A DNA stretch of 64,000 nucleotides from Rubripirellula amarantea (GTDB lineage: Bacteria; Planctomycetota; Planctomycetia; Pirellulales; Pirellulaceae). Positions 26,372 to 36,060 of this stretch are shown piece by piece. The stretch lies in NCBI RefSeq assembly GCF_007859865.1, contig NZ_SJPI01000001.1:3605241-3669240 (forward strand), written 5' to 3'. A program made the translations under genes and the position numbers. Each line of letters opens with the position of its first letter. The stretch's first letter is position 1. The notes beneath the pieces were generated by a model, which searched no databases, was not told the DNA's origin, and was given only the letters and a program-made list of their open reading frames with translations.

Positions 26372-28192
26372 ATGCCGTTGCAAATTGCCCGACTCAAATC
26401 GTGGCTCCCGTCGTTCATTCGTTTCCTTCCGCAAACGCTAATCTTGGCGGTTGCCTTGGCAGTGGTCGTGAGCGACGTCGCCGCTCAGGAAACCAATCGC
26501 CAACCCAATGCGGGACAGCAAAATCCCAGCGTGGTGGCGGTCGTTAACGCTGATCCCATCACTCGCAAGACGCTCGGTGATCGCGCGGTGGAACGATATG
26601 GTGTCGACGTGCTCGACAACATTGTTAATCGCCACTTGATCATGCAAGCTTGCCAACACAACGGCATCACGGTCACAGAAGCGGAAGTTGCCGCAGAAGT
26701 TCAGCGACTCGCCGCGAAGTTTGGTTTGTCGATGGACAGCTATTTGAAGCTGTTGCAAGAAGAACGCGACATTTCACCCAATCAATACAGTCGCGAAATC
26801 ATTTGGCCGATGCTGGCGCTTCGTCGTCTTGTTGCCGATCAAGTGCAGGTAACCAATGAAGAATTCAATCGAGCGTTTCTTGCCCAGTTTGGCGAAGCAG
26901 TCAAGTGCCGCTTGATCATGCATGAAAGCCGAACCGAAGCTGACAAGATTCTTGCGGCGGCGAAAGCGGATCCAACCCAATTCGGTAATCTCGCAAAGAA
27001 GTTCAGCCAGGACGAAGCCAGCGCCAGTGTTGGAGGATTGATTCCACCGATTCGTCGTTACAGTGGCGACTCTCGCTTAGAGGATGCCGCGTTCGCTCTC
27101 GAAGACGGCGGTGTTTCAGAGTTGTTGCAACTGGGCGACCAGTGGATCTTCCTGCAAGCGGTCCGTCGCTTGCCTGCCGCGACGCCCAGCGCCCAAGCGA
27201 TGCCAGCGATCAAGGAACAAATCACAGATCGCATCCGTGACGAGAAGATGCGATCGGCAGCCACCGAGCTGTTCGCCAAGCTGCAAACCGAAGCCCAAGT
27301 GGTGAAGGTGCTCGGCGATGAAGAAAAGATGCGTCAATACCCTGGTGCTGCTGCGATCATCAACGGACAACAGGTCACGATCGCTTATGTCGCTGAAGAG
27401 TGCATCAGCAAGCATGGTGAGGACGTTCTCGAAGGAGAAATCAATCGCAAGTTGTTGATGCAAGCCTTGCGTGCCTCAGGTAAGGAAGTGGCCGATCAAG
27501 ACATTCGTGCCGAGATCGAGCGAGCGGCAACCAGTTACGGTTTCGTTGGTAAGGACGGCGGACCCGATGTTCAAGCCTGGATGGAATCCGTGACCGCCGA
27601 CGGCAAGGTAAGTGAACCGATCTACATCGCCGATTCGGTTTGGCCCAGCGTCGCACTGACCAAGTTGGTCGAAGACAACGTGCAAATCACTCAACAAGAC
27701 ATGCAGGAAGGGTTCGAAGCCGCCTTCGGTCCTCGGGTGGAAATACTCGCGATCGTGCTCAGCGATCAACGTAGTGCTCAGAAGATCTGGGAAATGGCTC
27801 GCGACAACCCAACCGACGATTTCTTTGGCAAGCTTGCCGAGCAGTACAGCGTTGAACCCGTTTCGGCGTCCAACATGGGCAAGGTGCCACCGATTCGCAA
27901 GCACAGTGGCCAGCCGGCCGTAGAAAAGGAAGCGTTTTCATTGAAGCCGGGTGACCTTAGCGGCATCATCGCGACGGGCGGAAAGTACATCATTCTGCGT
28001 TGTCAGGGGTTCACCGAGCCATTGGTTCGCGATCCAGCGTCCGTGCAATCGGAGCTCACGCGAGATTTGCAAGAAAAGAAATTGCGAGAGTCAATGGCCG
28101 CGAAAATAGACGAACTTCGCAAGAACGCCGAAATCGACAACTTCTTCACTGCATCGAAGAAGAAAACGCCTCGAGTCGCCGCCAAACCCTAA
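26372..28192 (+). CDS. Exported parvulin-type chaperone/isomerase with two SurA-like modules
   Basis: This 606-residue protein is a periplasmic peptidyl-prolyl isomerase/chaperone. The ATG at 26372 follows a strong AAAGGAG; a 33-codon upstream extension has none. A signal peptide (TLILAVALAVVVSDVAAQ) ends near residue 42. Two homologous modules follow. Module 1 has a SurA_N-like helical part (VVAVVNADPITRKTLGDRAV) and a PpiC domain (FGNLAKKFSQDEASASVGG...IPPIRRYSG). Module 2 repeats both (AAIINGQQVTIAYVAEECIS; FFGKLAEQYSVEPVSASNMG...VPPIRKHSG). Parvulin domains normally end with a conserved His/Phe core, only partly recognisable, so chaperone activity without isomerisation is possible. Likely clients are outer-membrane barrels such as the BBP7-like proteins here. 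Confidence 0.9.
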   Translation: MPLQIARLKSWLPSFIRFLPQTLILAVALAVVVSDVAAQETNRQPNAGQQNPSVVAVVNADPITRKTLGDRAVERYGVDVLDNIVNRHLIMQACQHNGITVTEAEVAAEVQRLAAKFGLSMDSYLKLLQEERDISPNQYSREIIWPMLALRRLVADQVQVTNEEFNRAFLAQFGEAVKCRLIMHESRTEADKILAAAKADPTQFGNLAKKFSQDEASASVGGLIPPIRRYSGDSRLEDAAFALEDGGVSELLQLGDQWIFLQAVRRLPAATPSAQAMPAIKEQITDRIRDEKMRSAATELFAKLQTEAQVVKVLGDEEKMRQYPGAAAIINGQQVTIAYVAEECISKHGEDVLEGEINRKLLMQALRASGKEVADQDIRAEIERAATSYGFVGKDGGPDVQAWMESVTADGKVSEPIYIADSVWPSVALTKLVEDNVQITQQDMQEGFEAAFGPRVEILAIVLSDQRSAQKIWEMARDNPTDDFFGKLAEQYSVEPVSASNMGKVPPIRKHSGQPAVEKEAFSLKPGDLSGIIATGGKYIILRCQGFTEPLVRDPASVQSELTRDLQEKKLRESMAAKIDELRKNAEIDNFFTASKKKTPRVAAKP

Positions 28193-28224
28193 GCTGGGTG
28201 ACTCAACGGCAAACCGGACATTTC

Positions 28225-28272
28225 AAGCCCAGGATCCTCGAATTTACTTCGGGAACCCCTGGGCTTTTTTTT
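28225..28272 (+). terminator. Rho-independent terminator after the parvulin gene
   Basis: AAGCCCAGG (28225-28233) pairs with CCTGGGCTT (28258-28266), followed by an uninterrupted T run to 28272. It lies 33 bases after the stop codon. Confidence 0.93.
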
Positions 28273-28355
28273 GTGTCTGACCGACAATGACGCTTCCGCG
28301 ATAATCTTTACGACTTTCCTTTGAACCCCTTTCAGCGGTTGCCCCGCCCGTCGAT

Positions 28356-29636
28356 ATGACCGATCCAAAGTTTAACGATACTCCTAACATCGACGCTCCC
28401 TCAATTGATCCCCCGACGACGGACCCAGAGCCGAAGCCGTTTGTGGTTGAGTTTGCATCGCGAGTGAATCGTCTGCCGCCTTACATGTTTGGCCGGATCA
28501 ATAATTCGCTATACCAGAAGCGCCGAGCTGGGGACGACGTGATTGACCTGGGGATGGGCAACCCGTCGGATCCACCCGACCAAGTCGTGATCGATAAGCT
28601 GAACACAGCCGCGATGGACCCCAACAACCATGGATACAGCAAATCCAATGGCATCACGAACCTGCGTCGTGAACTAGCAAAGAAGTACGATCGCAAGTAC
28701 GGGGTCAGCCTTGACCACGAGCACGAGATCATTGCGTGCCTGGGTAGCAAAGAAGGCTTTTCGCACATGTGCTTGGCATTGATGGGGCCTGGTGACACGG
28801 CGATGATCCCGTCCCCCTATTTCCCCGTCCACATGTACGGAGTGATCCTAGCATCCGGGAACGTTGTGTCGCTTGACGTAGCGGATCCCGACAAGTTCCT
28901 TCGCAATGTTGCCTACACTTGCGAGAACATGGAACCGCGTCCGAAGGTGTTGATCGTCAACTATCCTCACAACCCATCGTCAGCGGTTGTCGAACCCGAC
29001 TTCTTTGTTGACGTTGTGCGACTGGCAAAGAAGTACGGCTTCCTGGTCATTCACGACTTCGCTTACGCCGACGTGGCATTCGACGGTTATCAACCACCAA
29101 GTTTCCTGTCAGCGCCGGGTGCCAAGGACGTGGGCGTTGAGTTCACGACCATGAGCAAGGGATACAACATGGCCGGATGGCGTGTTGGTTTTTGTGCTGG
29201 CAACGCCGAAATGGTTCGTGGTTTGGGAACGATTAAGGGCTACTACGACTACGGAATGTTTCAGGCTATTCAAATCGCCGCGATCGTGGCGTTGCGAGAG
29301 ACTGAAGAAAACGTACTCAAGCAATCGCTGATCTACCAAGGACGACGCGACGTGTTGGTTAGCGGTCTGCGTAGGCTCGGTTGGCAACTCGAATCACCGA
29401 AGGCCGGAATGTTCGTATGGGCCCAGATTCCTGAACCGTGGCGTAGCTCGATGAGCACCATGGAGTTTGGTATGAAATTGCTTGAAGAAGGCAATGTCGC
29501 GGTCAGTCCCGGTAGCGGCTTTGGGGCTGCGGGCGAAGGCTATCTTCGGATGTCATTGGTCGAAAACGAGCAGCGCCTTCGTCAGGCCGTTCGCCAAATC
29601 GCCAAGTGCTTGGCTCCAACGGCAGTGTCTTCATAA
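28356..29636 (+). CDS. Class I/II aminotransferase, AlaC-like
   Basis: This 426-residue PLP enzyme resembles the AlaC/YfdZ group of glutamate-pyruvate transaminases, which also includes LL-diaminopimelate aminotransferase-like proteins. Visible landmarks are [11 protein letters not shown] (about residue 65), [29 protein letters not shown], the PLP-contacting [12 protein letters not shown], and the Schiff-base Lys in [15 protein letters not shown] (about 265). The first 28 residues are Asp/Pro-rich and not part of the fold. It stands alone between a terminator and a convergent aldo/keto reductase gene, so its physiological substrate cannot be fixed by context. Confidence 0.88.
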   Translation: MTDPKFNDTPNIDAPSIDPPTTDPEPKPFVVEFASRVNRLPPYMFGRINNSLYQKRRAGDDVIDLGMGNPSDPPDQVVIDKLNTAAMDPNNHGYSKSNGITNLRRELAKKYDRKYGVSLDHEHEIIACLGSKEGFSHMCLALMGPGDTAMIPSPYFPVHMYGVILASGNVVSLDVADPDKFLRNVAYTCENMEPRPKVLIVNYPHNPSSAVVEPDFFVDVVRLAKKYGFLVIHDFAYADVAFDGYQPPSFLSAPGAKDVGVEFTTMSKGYNMAGWRVGFCAGNAEMVRGLGTIKGYYDYGMFQAIQIAAIVALRETEENVLKQSLIYQGRRDVLVSGLRRLGWQLESPKAGMFVWAQIPEPWRSSMSTMEFGMKLLEEGNVAVSPGSGFGAAGEGYLRMSLVENEQRLRQAVRQIAKCLAPTAVSS

Positions 29637-29787
29637 CCGGGTTTCTGTATCACCGGTGAATAGTCTCCGGTGGATAGTTACCGATGATTGGTCACAAGTG
29701 CTTGGTCACAAAAGATTGCCGCAGCTGGGGTGAGCCCAGCCGGTAACCTCGTTAGCCTGGATCCCCGCCAGGGCAAGCCGCGGTGAC

Positions 29788-30711
29788 CTACGTGTCGCTA
29801 ATTTCAATCGACTTTCCACGGTCGAATGATTCTTTCAGACGAAGGACATCCTCGGCAACTTCGCTGTTTAATTTTCTGGCTGCTGCTAGTTCCCGAATCT
29901 GTTCCGGCCGACGGGCGCCCACTAGTGTGCCCGTCACGCCCGGTTGAGACAGCACCCAACCGACGGCAAGTTGCGACACGGTCATGCCATGCCGGTCGCC
30001 GACTTCGCGAAGCCCATCGACTAGGCAATGAGCCCGTTCGAGTTGTTCACCTTGGAACACGTCATACCCGGGGCGCGAATCACCATCGGCAAAAACGTGA
30101 TCTCGTTTGATTGCTCCGGCCAACAAGCCCTTCATCAACGTCCAGAAACAATAAACTTCGCTTCTGAGTGTTTGGGCGGCAGGGATGAAGTCCGCCAGCA
30201 TATCGGTCTGCAGCAAGTTGAGCGGGCACTCGACGGCGTCACATCCGTCGACACTTGCAAATGCCTGCACCTGAGCGACATCGGCGTTGCTGATCCCAAC
30301 GCGGTCACACAGCCCCCGTCGACGTAGATCGGCAATTGCTTGCGCTGACGTTTCGATGGGCACGTTGGGGTCAGGGCTATGTAAGAAGAGAACATCAAAT
30401 CGGTCCGCGTTCATGCGTCGAAGCGACAACTCGGCGTCGGCGGTAAGTTGCCCTGGCGATCCATCCACCACACGCTTGCGATCTGTTGTCCAACGTTGAC
30501 CGACCTTGCCTATGACCGTGTAACGGTCACGTTGACCCGCGATAGCTTCGCCCAAATATCGGTCACTTTCACCGTCGTAACCGTAGCTAAACGCAGTGTC
30601 GAATGCGGTGATCCCGCAATCAATGGCGGTTTGGATGGTTTGGCGAGCGTCCTCGGGGGTAACGCCCACGGTGGTGATGCCGGCGATGGGCCATAGTCCA
30701 AGGATGATCAT
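29788..30711 (-). CDS. Aldo/keto reductase
   Basis: This is a 307-residue NADPH-dependent TIM-barrel oxidoreductase. The catalytic tetrad can be seen: Asp and Tyr in AFDTAFSYGYDGESDRYLG, Lys in VIGKVG and His in LFLHSPD. The C-terminal cofactor loop is present as TGTLVGARRPEQIRELA. ATG at 30711 (MIILGLWPIAG) is chosen because the upstream in-frame extension to 30771 overlaps the terminator of the next gene's region and lacks homology. The family is broad, so its substrate is not predictable. No obvious operon partner. Confidence 0.88.
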   Translation of the reverse strand: MIILGLWPIAGITTVGVTPEDARQTIQTAIDCGITAFDTAFSYGYDGESDRYLGEAIAGQRDRYTVIGKVGQRWTTDRKRVVDGSPGQLTADAELSLRRMNADRFDVLFLHSPDPNVPIETSAQAIADLRRRGLCDRVGISNADVAQVQAFASVDGCDAVECPLNLLQTDMLADFIPAAQTLRSEVYCFWTLMKGLLAGAIKRDHVFADGDSRPGYDVFQGEQLERAHCLVDGLREVGDRHGMTVSQLAVGWVLSQPGVTGTLVGARRPEQIRELAAARKLNSEVAEDVLRLKESFDRGKSIEISDT

Positions 30712-30773
30712 GCAAATCACGTCAGTCTGAAAAACGAAATGAAGATGTCGTGAAAAGTGGCGACGATCCAACT

Positions 30774-30807
30774 AAAAAAAGCGTGCGAAGATTTCTCCTC
30801 GCACGCT
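30774..30807 (-). terminator. Rho-independent terminator of the BBP7-like gene
   Basis: On the minus strand a perfect nine-base stem (arms 30799-30807 and 30780-30788) with a ten-base loop is followed by seven T. It begins about 80 bases after the stop of the barrel gene. Confidence 0.93.
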
Positions 30808-30887
30808 CTATCTTAGGCGTATTCGACTCGGGTGCAGTATTCCCGAAATATGCTAGGCACCTGAGCCGGATGGCTCAAGGTTATTCA

Positions 30888-32468
30888 CTAGAAGTCGATC
30901 GTGAATCCAAGGTCGACGCCTTGGACGAACAGACTTGAATCGTCGATCTGAACACCGTTGTTGTTTGCACCGCTACCGATGTCGTTGCCGTTCACGTTGC
31001 GATCAATCACATCACCTGTCAACGCTACGTTGTCGAAGTAGATGAAGCTGTAACCAACGCTCAAGGCGACATTAGGGCGGAACTTGTAAGCCAGCTTGAA
31101 GTTGGCTTCCGGTGCGAAAGCGAATACGTCACGCGATCCGTCGATGGGAGTCGAACCGGCAAGGATGCCTCCGGCGTCTTCAACGCCGTTGATGATCGAG
31201 CTACCGCGGACACTCAGTCGCTGGTTCATGTTTCCAAGGTGAACCTTGGTCAACGAGCTGGCGATCCAACGACCTCGCTTCATGGTCATGTCGAAGCCGA
31301 GTTGGCCGCCATTGAACTCATTCATGGTTTCGAAACGATCCGCGAACGTCAATCTATCGCCAATCGCGGTGCCTGGATCTGGGTTAGCAGTGATTTCCGA
31401 GGTGCTGCGAATGTTCAGCGAGTTGTCGATGTCAAAGTGTGAGTAACCGCCGATGAAATCGAGGCTGCAGCTCTTTGAGCATCCGAATCGCAGACGTGCG
31501 TAAGCTTCCGCAGCCCAGATGTCGAGCGAGTCTTCACCAATGATGGTGCCGGCAACATCAGGACCAACCGGTGCACCGGTCGCAGCGATCACAACCGCGT
31601 CTTCGGTACCGAAGTCGTTGTTGAAGAATGATCGGCCGACGGACATGTTGTCGCCGTTGCCGGTGAATCCGTATGAGTCTTCGCTTTCATTAAGGATCCA
31701 GAAGCGACCGCCAACACCAACGTTTTCTGACAACCAAATACCCATGTCAGCTCGGAAGCCGGGGGTAAGTTCGCCCTTGAAGTCGTTACCGAACACCGTG
31801 TTGACGTTGTCAACGTTGGTTGCGATATCGAGATCGTTCGGAAGCGATGGCAAGGTGCCAGCGTCGGAAGTCGTGATTAACGACGGTGAATCGCGATCTT
31901 GGCCGAACCACAGCAAGAACTCCATGGTCGCCCAAGTGTTGCTGTTGCCTTTGTTGAACAAATTGGTCATTCGGCGACTGGTGCCGCAGGAAGAACCAAA
32001 CGATGATCCGCAACCGCCGTCGCAGGACGATGCTCCACATCCGCAGCTCTCTTCGATGCCACAGCTGATTTCCATGCTGCCGCATCCGCCATCGCACGAA
32101 GCAGTGCCGCAGTCGCAGCTCATGCTCGAGTGGTGCGACACGGGTTGAAGCTGGCGACCGTCGATCGGTGCGTAAGTCTTTTGACTCACGACACGTTGGC
32201 GAACTTGCGGACGGCTAACCGTTCGGTATTCGCGGTGTGCAACGGGGGCCACGTCGGCTTCGTAAGCTTCGTCGGCGTAGTTCTGATCGAAATCAGCTTC
32301 GTCGTTGTAAGCGTTTTCGGTGTAGGCGGCGTCTTCGCCGAAGTAAGCTTCTTCGCCGTAACCGGGCAAATCGCCGATCACCGAGCTACCATCACCTGCG
32401 GTTACCATGCTAGAACCTGACAGCAACACTGCTGCGATCGCTAGCCTTCTCATCAGTTTAGTCTTCAT
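30888..32468 (-). CDS. BBP7-like outer-membrane beta-barrel protein with Cys/Gly-rich segment
   Basis: The 526-residue protein has a clear signal peptide (MKTKLMRRLAIAAVLLSGSS, cut near VTAGDG). An acidic stretch (about 30-75) follows, then a Cys/Gly-rich region (about 115-165) with repeated CDCGxxxCDGGCGS-like units holding about 14 Cys. The rest (about 175-526) is a predicted beta-barrel ending in Phe (GVDLGFTIDF), which is typical of outer-membrane barrels. The segment GYSFIYFDNVAL matches the partial gene at the window start. It has its own terminator and a 240-base upstream region, so is probably transcribed alone. The Cys cluster may crosslink or bind metal at the periplasmic or outer face. 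The permeated solute is unknown. Confidence 0.87.
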   Translation of the reverse strand: MKTKLMRRLAIAAVLLSGSSMVTAGDGSSVIGDLPGYGEEAYFGEDAAYTENAYNDEADFDQNYADEAYEADVAPVAHREYRTVSRPQVRQRVVSQKTYAPIDGRQLQPVSHHSSMSCDCGTASCDGGCGSMEISCGIEESCGCGASSCDGGCGSSFGSSCGTSRRMTNLFNKGNSNTWATMEFLLWFGQDRDSPSLITTSDAGTLPSLPNDLDIATNVDNVNTVFGNDFKGELTPGFRADMGIWLSENVGVGGRFWILNESEDSYGFTGNGDNMSVGRSFFNNDFGTEDAVVIAATGAPVGPDVAGTIIGEDSLDIWAAEAYARLRFGCSKSCSLDFIGGYSHFDIDNSLNIRSTSEITANPDPGTAIGDRLTFADRFETMNEFNGGQLGFDMTMKRGRWIASSLTKVHLGNMNQRLSVRGSSIINGVEDAGGILAGSTPIDGSRDVFAFAPEANFKLAYKFRPNVALSVGYSFIYFDNVALTGDVIDRNVNGNDIGSGANNNGVQIDDSSLFVQGVDLGFTIDF

Positions 32469-32712
32469 AAAATTGTCTCTTACAGTCCGGGAACACTGAT
32501 TGACTGGTATAAGGGTTTCGACGCAATCAACCGGTTTATGCAGAACAGCCGTTAGGCTAGGCAGAGTCGAGCCAAATTACCCATCTTGGTGAATGAAGAC
32601 GCTAAGGTTTGCCTATCATTCCTAGAGCCGACGTTAAAATGAAGTTTCACGCGATCATCAGCGAATTTTCCCCCCGAATGTCCTGTTTCTTTTCTTCGTA
32701 AAAGTGGTTTCG

Positions 32713-34926
32713 ATGGCGACTGAGCCGACCAATTCTGAAACACAGAGCGATCCGCCCGCCGGCAGTGCCAACGCGGGGCAGTTAGCTGCGAGTGATACAG
32801 CCGTGGATCATCCCACCGCTGGCAATGTCATGTCCCCGGATCAATCTCCCTCGAGCGGACCTATGTCGAGCGGACCTAATATGATTGCCGCTGACGAGAG
32901 TGTTCCCGACCCTACGGCACCCAATCCGCCGTCCTCTGGGGGCAGCGATAGCGAAGCGAATAAGCGACGAGCCAACGATACCGGCCGCACGTTGTCGATG
33001 TTCTCTCGCCAGGGATTTCGCCCCGCGATGTTTCGTTGGAAACGTCAACTCGAACAAGTCAACGCTCTTGAACCGGTGTTGAAGAACGAAGATGACGCGA
33101 CACTAAAAAAACGATCATTGGCGCTACGATATCAGGCCATGGCCGGCGAAAAGTTGTCGTCGCTTTTGCCCGAAGGATATGCCTTGGTACGCGAAGCCGG
33201 GCGTCGCGCGTTATCGATGCGGCACTATGACGTGCAAGTCATCGGCGGCATCGCATTGTTTGAAGGCTACATCGCCGAGATGCAGACGGGTGAAGGTAAA
33301 ACTTTGACTGCGACGTTGCCGTTGTATCTGCATTCATTGCTGGGCAAAGGTGCTCACTTAGCCACGGTCAACGACTACCTTGCCAAACGTGATGCCGAGT
33401 GGATGGAACCGCTCTTTCGGTTGCTTGGCGTGAGCGTGGGGATCATCCAAACGCCGGATGACCAACCCGCTCGACGAAAGTCGTACGGAGCCGCGATCAC
33501 TTACGGAACGGCCAAGGAATTCGGATTTGATTTCTTGCGTGACCGATTGTTGTTGCGTGCTCAGAACCGATTGCAAACTGAGATGCTCGGCGATGGCGGT
33601 GCTGGATTCGGCAGCAGTGGTGATGAAATTGTGATGCGAGGAATGCACTTCTGTTTGGTCGACGAGGCCGACAGTATCTTAATCGACGAAGCCAGGACGC
33701 CGTTGATCATCGGTAGCATCGAAGACACCGTCCGAGATCAAATCGTCGAGACGTATCACTGGGCGTCGGACCATGCGCCCGGTTATGAGATCGAAGAGCA
33801 TTTCACGATTGACCCCGAGACCAAGCAGTACGAATTGACGTCCCGTGGTCGGCAACGAGTTCGCGCTCTTCCCAAGAGTGACCTTGTCCGGACGATGGGG
33901 CTTGTCGATTTGTACGAATACGCTGAGCGAGCGATCAAAGTGCATCGTGAGTTTCTGCTCGATCGCCAATACGTCGTGCGACCTGGCGACAAGGGCATCG
34001 ACGAAATTGTGATTGTCGACGAGTTCACGGGGCGATTGGCTGAGGGACGGAAATGGCGCGACGGAATTCACCAAGCCATCGAGGCGAAAGAGAAGATCGA
34101 AATCAGCGTTCCGACCGGTCAAGCCGCTCGAATCACGGTTCAGGATTTGTTCCTTCGTTACCCCAACTTGGCCGGCATGACAGGAACGGCAGCTACCAGT
34201 GCACGCGAATTACGTCGGATCTATCGAACGCCAGTGCTGAGAGTTCCCACAAACAAGCCGCCAAAGCGAAAGCGGCTACCTGACCGCGTGTTTGGAACGA
34301 TGGAACGCAAATTTGCCGCCATTGTCGCAGAGATTGCGGAAGTTCACGCAGAAGGTCGACCGATTTTGATCGGAACTCGTTCCATCGATAAGAGCGAAAT
34401 CTTGTCGAAAATGCTGAATGAACTCGGCATCGAGCACCAAGTCTTGAACGCGAACAATGTTGAACAGGAAGCCGAAATTGTCGCTGCGGCCGGCGGGCAT
34501 GCCAAGGTTACCGTGGCAACCAACATGGCGGGTCGCGGAACCGACATTAAGTTGTCCGACGGTGTTGAAACCGTTGGCGGGATGCACGTGATTTGTACTG
34601 AACTCCACGATGCCGCCCGGATCGACCGTCAGTTGATCGGTCGTTGCGGACGCCAAGGTGACCGTGGTTCTTATCGCCAGTATTTGTCGTTGGACGATGA
34701 TATTCTCAAGAGTGGCTTGGGAATGAAACGTGGGGACAAGCTGAAAGAACAGGGCGAGTTGATGGGTGGATCCGCCGACCGCCTAGCCAAGCTGTTCCGC
34801 AAGGCCCAACGCAAAGTCGAACGCAAACACTTTCGTGATCGGATGGTGCTGATGCATCACGAGAAAGAACGCAAGAAGATGCAGCGTGAAATCGGTCAGG
34901 ACCCTTATCTGGACACGCCAGACTAG
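32713..34926 (+). CDS. Short SecA-like translocase ATPase
   Basis: The 737-residue protein has the SecA motor domains. Walker A is MQTGEGKT (about 190-197), Walker B LVDEADSILIDEART (about 315), followed by GMTGTAATSARELRRIYRTP and ATNMAGRGTDIKL. The preprotein cross-linking region lies between. A low-complexity Ser/Pro/Asn-rich extension of about 95 residues precedes the motor. Unlike canonical SecA (about 900 residues) it stops inside the helical scaffold (KAQRKVERKHFRDRM...) and lacks the helical wing and zinc-binding SecB-type tail. It is thus a SecA paralogue, in that sense SecA2-like. ATG at 32713 is preferred to GTG 32704. No SecY or accessory Sec gene is adjacent; its clients are unknown. 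Confidence 0.88.
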   Translation: MATEPTNSETQSDPPAGSANAGQLAASDTAVDHPTAGNVMSPDQSPSSGPMSSGPNMIAADESVPDPTAPNPPSSGGSDSEANKRRANDTGRTLSMFSRQGFRPAMFRWKRQLEQVNALEPVLKNEDDATLKKRSLALRYQAMAGEKLSSLLPEGYALVREAGRRALSMRHYDVQVIGGIALFEGYIAEMQTGEGKTLTATLPLYLHSLLGKGAHLATVNDYLAKRDAEWMEPLFRLLGVSVGIIQTPDDQPARRKSYGAAITYGTAKEFGFDFLRDRLLLRAQNRLQTEMLGDGGAGFGSSGDEIVMRGMHFCLVDEADSILIDEARTPLIIGSIEDTVRDQIVETYHWASDHAPGYEIEEHFTIDPETKQYELTSRGRQRVRALPKSDLVRTMGLVDLYEYAERAIKVHREFLLDRQYVVRPGDKGIDEIVIVDEFTGRLAEGRKWRDGIHQAIEAKEKIEISVPTGQAARITVQDLFLRYPNLAGMTGTAATSARELRRIYRTPVLRVPTNKPPKRKRLPDRVFGTMERKFAAIVAEIAEVHAEGRPILIGTRSIDKSEILSKMLNELGIEHQVLNANNVEQEAEIVAAAGGHAKVTVATNMAGRGTDIKLSDGVETVGGMHVICTELHDAARIDRQLIGRCGRQGDRGSYRQYLSLDDDILKSGLGMKRGDKLKEQGELMGGSADRLAKLFRKAQRKVERKHFRDRMVLMHHEKERKKMQREIGQDPYLDTPD

Positions 34927-35044
34927 TGTGAATCCAGACCATCGTGATTCCGAACTGCGTGTTCAAACTCGCGTTCTCACCAGGGATCTTGCCAGACTGA
35001 CAATGGCGGTCTAGCTAGAACGCGTCGTTTGACGTTGTCCTCAA

Positions 35045-35815
35045 CTAGGAAATCGACAGCACTTGGGATGCTGACTTGCGATCCGCGCAATGTACCGGGA
35101 ATGTCGCTCCCAACACCTGGTGGTGAGTGGCGATTGCGACGGCGGGATCGTTATTCTGTTCTGACAAGTGCCCCAGGCAGGCCCATTTTAATCGTTCGGT
35201 TTGAGCGAACCGCAGCACTTCGGCGCAATCCTGGTTCGACAGGTGCCCCCGAGGTCCTCGGATACGAGCTTTCAAGAACTCGGGATAAGGTCCTTTTTCC
35301 AGAAGTTCTGGGCAATAGTTGCTCTCGATGATTAGCGCGTCCAGGGATGAGACCACCGCTGGCAGTCCATCGAAGATATGGCCTAGGTCCGTCAAGATTC
35401 CGAAACGATGGTGACAATCGTCCACCACGAACACAACTCCATCCACCGCGTCGTGGGGGGTGCAGATGGATTCGACTTGGACATTGCCAAAGGTTAGGGT
35501 GTCGCCGGCGTCGAAGTGACGTACGTCGGAAAGCTTTCCGATCTTGATCCTTCGACGGGCCTCATCGAAGGTCTTTCGGGTGACATAAACGGGCAACCCG
35601 AACTTTCGGTGAAACGTGCCCATTCCGCAAATATGGTCGCGGTGGTCGTGGGAAATGATCAGGGCATCGCAGTCGCGGATGTCCTTCCCATGCTCGGCCA
35701 GCCGCATTTCGGCGGCCCTCCCGCTGATACCGGCGTCAAAGAGTAGCCGAACGCCCTTGGTTTCGACGTAAATGCAGTTGCCACTGCTTCCTGATTGCAA
35801 TGAGATCACTTCCAT
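35045..35815 (-). CDS. MBL-fold metallohydrolase, YycJ/WalJ-like
   Basis: This 256-residue protein has the metallo-beta-lactamase fold and metal ligands SHDHRDH (about residues 55-61), a later His in CTPHDAVDG, and Asp in GILTDLGH. The N-terminus, LQSGSSGNCIYVET, and spacing resemble YycJ/WalJ, a double-strand DNA exonuclease linked in Firmicutes to the WalRK system and to mismatch repair. No two-component genes are nearby. It converges with the SecA-like gene. The nuclease role is from the family and not shown by context. Confidence 0.87.
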   Translation of the reverse strand: MEVISLQSGSSGNCIYVETKGVRLLFDAGISGRAAEMRLAEHGKDIRDCDALIISHDHRDHICGMGTFHRKFGLPVYVTRKTFDEARRRIKIGKLSDVRHFDAGDTLTFGNVQVESICTPHDAVDGVVFVVDDCHHRFGILTDLGHIFDGLPAVVSSLDALIIESNYCPELLEKGPYPEFLKARIRGPRGHLSNQDCAEVLRFAQTERLKWACLGHLSEQNNDPAVAIATHHQVLGATFPVHCADRKSASQVLSIS

Positions 35816-35942
35816 GGTGGAAAGTTATACCGTTCCCGAGCATTTCGGGCACCCAGCAATCTAGGTTGACTCCCTTAAAACCCGCATCATCGGTCCTGGC
35901 CGGGGATTTGGGTTGGGAATGCCGGTTTTCACGCCGAATTCG

Positions 35943-35972
35943 TTGACACCCGTTTTTCCGCGTAACTATACT
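35943..35972 (+). promoter_or_regulatory. Sigma-70 type promoter of the coiled-coil membrane gene
   Basis: TTGACA (35943-35948), an 18-base spacer and TATACT (35967-35972) lie 88 bases before the ATG at 36061. The -35 is consensus and the -10 differs at one position. It is the clearest promoter in the window. Confidence 0.72.
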
Positions 35973-36060
35973 TCGGGAGACGTTCGGTCTCCTGGATCTT
36001 GATCCAAAGCGCTCAGTCTACGTCGTCTCTTGTCGATCTTGTCGTTAACGGAATTCACAC

